64,000 bases of DNA, taken from contig CAJINV010000003.1 in the NCBI GenBank assembly GCA_905178155.1, positions 6,415,985 to 6,479,984 on the forward strand. Direction: 5' to 3'. Below the pieces are notes generated by a model. The model had not been told where the DNA came from, did no database searches, and was given only the letters and a program-made list of their open reading frames with translations. Positions within the stretch are counted from its first letter, which is position 1. Every line of letters begins with the position of its first letter. Of the stretch, positions 60,323-64,000 are shown piece by piece. The DNA comes from Amoebophrya sp. A120 (lineage: Eukaryota > Sar > Dinophyceae > Syndiniales > Amoebophryaceae). The translations under genes were made by a program, and so were the position numbers.

Positions 60323-61746
60323 GATTGCGCACAAAACTCGTGCCGCTCCGTCAGGTGCTGCACTCAGACTCGCTAAATTTTTGCGGGAAAAGAACAACAA
60401 GCAAATAGCTGTACTATACCTGTTGCTCTATCGACCGGTACTCGTTTGGTCTCTACCGCAGCAATCAAAGAAGCAACTACTTCTCCTGCTAGGAGGTTGT
60501 ATTTAGAACACAGATGGTGCGGTGGAACAGAATGAACCACTCGTTTATACTACAACGAGAACATCAGTAAGAACATCATGAATGCACAATTTATTCAGGA
60601 CAGTCGCTTGTTGCTCAACATTTTTGCGCTTTGCAACTTTTGATTTGAAGATGCCAACTACACCAACATGTGGAAGCTTTCACATTTTTGCCGGTGATGA
60701 TGAATACTTGATGAAGTACTGCGCTGACAATGACAAAAAATGACTTGAAGATGTGGAGGACCAGTGGACAATTATCTATTAACATTGACGAGTCGATTTG
60801 CTGAAAACGCAAATCAGCTGGACCTACAGTTTTGCGCACTAAGTATTTTTGCTCTTTTTTCGTTTGGGTCCATTCTTGGACCCTTCCCACGGCGGTATGA
60901 GGTCTATTGATTTCAGATGTTAACACCCCCCCTGGAGGGGGGGTGCTTCCTCATCCAGTTTTTCTTGCAGAAAAAGCTTGCTCTTTTCTTGTATAAAGTG
61001 TTGCCTTTTCAAAGATCGAAACAGCGCCGGCACCTTCGCCATACCACCGGCGGATTTAGCGTTTAGGGACACATCAACAAGAGAACTGGAAGACCATCGG
61101 ACCAGCTAGCTGAAGAGCTGGGCTTTGATGTAGCGACTTTAAATGGCGATGATTTGAGAAATAGCGGCTCGCTTTTTTTCAAAACATCGCTGAATTTAAT
61201 TCCTGAGCGGGTTATAAAGAGTATCGTACTCGTATAAATGCATTACAAATTTGCTCAGCATCAGAAATAAAATTAAAATTTGTAATGCGGATTTGGCTTC
61301 AGAAAAAAATTTGTAATGCATGACTGCAATTACTACGAGTACGATACTTTTGCACAGGATATTTGGCGCCACTTCAACGCCCCGAGCACCATCGACTACT
61401 TCTCGTTGGACGTGTATGCAAGAAAAAAACTGTGTAAGTGTAACTTTGTCTTGCAGATGTTGCAACACAGTTACACTTGTCATGCCGGATATGCATCAGA
61501 GGCTATTTTAGTACGTGTTTTAGCATACTAGCTACGCATGACAAGTTTTCTGTCATGGAAAACAGATCTGTGATGCTGTTCCTGGAAAAAAGTTACACTT
61601 ACACAGTTTTTTTCTTCGATAACGTGGAGGGAGCGGAGAGTTTGGTGATGGAGAATTTTCCGTGGGACAAACTCCGTTTTCGGGTTTTGACCGTGGATTG
61701 CGCACAAAACTCGTGCCGCTCCGTCAGGTGCTGCACTCAGACTCGC

Positions 61747-62250
61747 GGAATTGTCCTCAGCTGCGAAGCCGTTTTTTTCTTTCATTCGCGGAATTGTCCT
61801 TATTTCATCCTAGCGCGGCATGATCTCGTTACTCGTATCTCGCACAGGCTGCACTTCTGGGCAGCAACCTTCGGTCTCCCGCCTGTCTCGAGTCTTTTGC
61901 ATATAGTGCGACAACTAAGTCTAGCCACCGTTTATTTGTTTTTGTGAGGACCCCCACGGTAGAAGACGTTTTTTTTGCATTACCACATCTGAAATACCGC
62001 AACCGCTTTAAGCAGGGCATCTTTGAATTCCGATGCGACGTCGGACTAGCTGGCTCTTCGTCCTCACACCTCAACGCCTCACGTGCTCCACGACTAGACG
62101 TGTAACATTCGCGTCGGCCGCAAAAGAAAGCAAGTGCCTGGTTTGATTCATCCGGGTGAGCCGCGCGTCTGTAAATAAAATCCTGCTCCTGAGCCTGAAT
62201 CTGAGTCCGAGGACAGTAGGTGCAGCGGAGCTCCTGCGCCATCATCCAAA
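61747..62250. other. Interval without a recognised gene; short direct repeat
   Basis: Sequence after the truncated third repeat start. TCGCGGAATTGTCCT occurs at 61743-61757 and again at 61786-61800. No conserved coding segment was recognised. Confidence 0.5.
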
Positions 62251-62719
62251 ATGGGCTCTGCCTTCGGGGTGATTTCGGAGGAAACGCCAGCGTATGAGGT
62301 CCTCCAGCGGTTTATCGAAAAGAAAAATCCTTCTTCCCCATATCAAAAGGAGATTTCAGATGCTGCCTTTGCGTACACACATGAGGTCTGTCTTGCTGTG
62401 AGGAATCGCGCCCACATTCTTAGGAGCGCAAGGTTCATCTATCTGTTTAGCATTGGAAACGCCGGCCCGTTGACGAACCAGCATGACAAATCGCATCCAT
62501 AATGCGGCGCATCCCTCAGCGCTTGTCTTCTTGCAAGACAAAAATGATTTGTGGCCACAAATCTGCATCACAACGGATGCCTTTTCAATACGGGGAGGGA
62601 GGATTTTTCCTCACAATACGGCTCGAGAACTACGAAATCCGGAGGTACGAGCCCCGCGTCGCGGTCCAGGTCGCGATGAACCACGCCAACGATAGCACGG
62701 CGTTCAAAACTATCAACTG
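62251..62719 (+). CDS. SOUL heme-binding protein, 5' exons only
   Basis: Exon 1 is 62251-62318 (MGSAFGVISEETPAYEVLQRF) and exon 2 is 62627 to about 62719 (ENYEIRRYEPRVAVQVAMNH, then STAFKTIN). This is the unmistakable N-terminus of SOUL/HEBP family heme-binding proteins, which bind heme or tetrapyrroles in cytosol or plastid-derived compartments. The junction is closed by excision of an inverted-repeat intron. After about 53 codons a second introner-like arm begins, and no later SOUL sequence (such as the usual KIAMTAPV block) follows in the window. Either the remaining exons lie beyond position 64000, or the gene is truncated and fused to the next ORF. Confidence 0.75.
62319..62626 (+). mobile_element. 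Introner element in the SOUL-like gene (arm family A)
   Basis: TCGA at 62315-62318 and 62623-62626 flanks the element. Removing 308 bp gives RF-I-ENYEIRRY in frame. Possible borders are AA..GA, GA..TC and similar registers, never GT-AG. The arms AAAAATCCTTCTTCCCC and, inverted, GGGGAGGGAGGATTTTT match the introner at 16285-16615 in an unrelated gene. Confidence 0.85.
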
Positions 62720-62903
62720 TAAAAATGTCTGGGTCTGGAAGAATCCAACTTGTCATGCTGATTTTGGATTCTAAACAAATCTGTATTGCATGAGCAGCAA
62801 AGAGAGTCCAAGTTTTGCTACACGGAAAGAGCATTTGTCATGCGGTATAGGCATCAGGAAGCCCTCACAAAATCTGTGATGCTAGGGCATGCATCACAGA
62901 CAT
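62720..62903 (+). mobile_element. Partial or degenerate introner (arm family B)
   Basis: Begins with GTAAAAATGTC after TIN-C of the SOUL-like exon and carries TGTCTGGGTCTGGAAGAAT, the arm of the intron at 17492-17773. No full right arm is present; only GCATCACAGACATGTG near 62890 recalls it. The right end may be deleted, so the boundary is arbitrary. Confidence 0.5.
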
Positions 62904-62954
62904 GTGCCGCTCCGTCAGGTGCTGCACTCAATTTTTACGGTGGCATCAATGCAG

Positions 62955-64000
62955 ACGTGCACTCTGTGCACCTGAAAGGCCGGCCTTGGTGGGGCACCGC
63001 ACTGGACCCGGACCAACTGAGTCTTTGCTACTCGACTTTCATGGACGTGCACGATAAGCGGCTGCAATCGATGCAGAAGCAGTTGCAAGAGCACGACGAA
63101 GGGGGCATGAGCTTGGTGTATTTGGATGGGGCAGGTTTCTTGTCGGAGGGGAAGGAAATAAAGGTCACCGGGACTGTTGAGCAAAAGAGACTGCGCGACG
63201 CCGTCTTTGGGTCCCAGGAAGATACTTTTGAAAATCATCCTGGTTCGCTGCTGAACCTGTTTCGGAAGCAGGGCATGCGAGCGCTTTCCATCCTGCGAGG
63301 AATTGAATCGTCCCAGGAAGGAGTCGTGCCTTTGGCTCCTCGTCACCACGGTCGCGGGAGCACGTTTCGCGAAGCTTTAGTGAGTCGGGCGATGAATCGG
63401 GCCTGGGATACTTCAATTTTGGGCCCCGTGAGTACGAATGAGACACAGCAGCTCGCTGGCACGGTGAGGAAATTTTTCGAGGACCATGATTTGAGCAGCG
63501 TTCTCGACGGATCAAATGAACAAGAAGATCGCTTCCGCCAGCGTCTGTTGACTGCATTGAATTATCAGGCGGCTCGGCGCGAGCGCGTCGCGGCCCTAGC
63601 AACGACCCGTTCTTCCTTTCGGAAGACCGGAACACATTGGCCCGGCAGCGCCTCAGCAGTTGAGAAAGGTGAGCTGCCTTCTCGGAGAACCTGGTACGAT
63701 AATGGTCGACTCTGGGAGATTGAGGAGTTGTTGCCGCACGACAATGCCCAGCGAAAAAATGAGAACTCTGCTGAGATTGCTGAAATTCACTCGGCATGGA
63801 GGGCGGACAATCAGCGTGCCGCCGATGGCGCACTCCATCCTAGCAGTAGGGAACTCATCCACGCCTGGTGCAGTAGTATCGCGAATCAGCTTGCGCAGTC
63901 TCGGCTACGCACCGTAGCGTGGAACTGGGAGAGCATTGCGCTCTGGTACTACTATCACCTCGTGGGTGGATTCAAGATGCTTGATGGAGAGCACGGCTGA
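62955..64000 (+). CDS. Unrecognised protein, 3' exon ending at the window edge
   Basis: The open frame runs to TGA at 63998-64000. It extends upstream through introner-like sequence without an ATG of its own, so it is probably an exon. An acceptor-like ATGCAG ends at 62954; any in-frame start further upstream is also possible. The roughly 350-residue product is hydrophilic, with Trp-rich ends (RPWWGTALDPDQ; VAWNWESIALWYYYHLVGG). It has balanced charge and no motif I know. It may be the 3' part of the SOUL-like gene after rearrangement, or of a separate gene. Confidence 0.55.

Larger units (their letters stand above)
58951..61746. repeat. 1,373-bp tandem duplication plus a 50-bp third start
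   Basis: Unit 1 is 58951-60323, unit 2 is 60324-61696, and the first 50 bp recur at 61697-61746. The units appear identical wherever I compared them, and the ORFs they contain are identical at an offset of 1,373. The 50-bp segment at both ends of the ancestral unit would allow unequal crossing-over. Each unit holds three FkbM-type exons and two introners. Confidence 0.95.

Noticed and set aside
1-64000. CRISPR arrays, rRNA genes, transposase or reverse transcriptase genes
   Set aside because: None seen; the repeats are intron elements and one tandem duplication, and no ORF shows a transposase or reverse transcriptase motif.

Overview
This window reads as nuclear DNA of a dinoflagellate-lineage protist. 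Two complete copies of the 22-nt dinoflagellate spliced leader lie in tandem just upstream of an intronless gene. There is also an axonemal outer-arm dynein heavy chain gene, and GC-rich exons alternate with AT-rich short introns. Every gene I can support is on the + strand, as in dinoflagellate unidirectional gene arrays. Many introns carry terminal inverted repeats and short flanking direct repeats (introner elements), and gene spacing is compact. Together these suggest a Syndiniales parasite such as Amoebophrya. The lineage call rests on sequence signatures only; no database was searched.

Layout: 1.4-9.3 kb, a HEATR1/UTP10 ribosome-biogenesis protein (3 exons). 10.4-13.8 kb, a multi-exon membrane protein of unknown family, possibly two genes. 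14.4-17.8 kb, a secreted protein built from two tandem modules. 18.8-20.3 kb, an intronless CCHC zinc-knuckle protein. 21.3-36.1 kb, an outer-arm dynein heavy chain, beta type (7 exons, 4,582 residues, all phases closing). 37.6-40.0 kb, an intronless secreted protein preceded by the double spliced-leader relic. 40.5-41.0 kb, a GC-rich block able to fold into stems. 41.1-42.6 kb, a membrane-anchored FkbM-type methyltransferase. 44.0-54.0 kb, a PDE12-type 2',5'-phosphodiesterase/deadenylase with a long low-complexity N-terminal half carrying a PAM2 motif. 55.8-61.7 kb, a secretory-pathway FkbM-type gene with tiny introns and a 1,373-bp tandem duplication of its 3' part. 62.3-62.7 kb, the 5' exons of a SOUL heme-binding protein. 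62.9-64.0 kb, an unrecognised ORF.

The strongest unusual signal is a set of inverted-repeat introns. They interrupt conserved motifs (FkbM LD/VEGAE, SOUL RF/ENYEIRRY) and are bounded by 4-5 bp direct repeats. At several, excising one direct-repeat copy plus the element restores the protein frame, yet no GT-AG boundary is available. Members share arm families between unrelated genes, and a common internal 9-mer, TTGTCATGC. This supports transposon-like intron gain, possibly with non-canonical splicing.

Limits: exon boundaries were set by eye from ORF phase, splice-like dinucleotides and family conservation. The dynein, HEATR1 and most of the PDE12-like model are solid. The first exons of the PDE12-like gene, the second repeat of the tandem-module gene and everything after 58.9 kb are less certain. 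Noncoding intervals were scanned and mostly hold nothing I can name.
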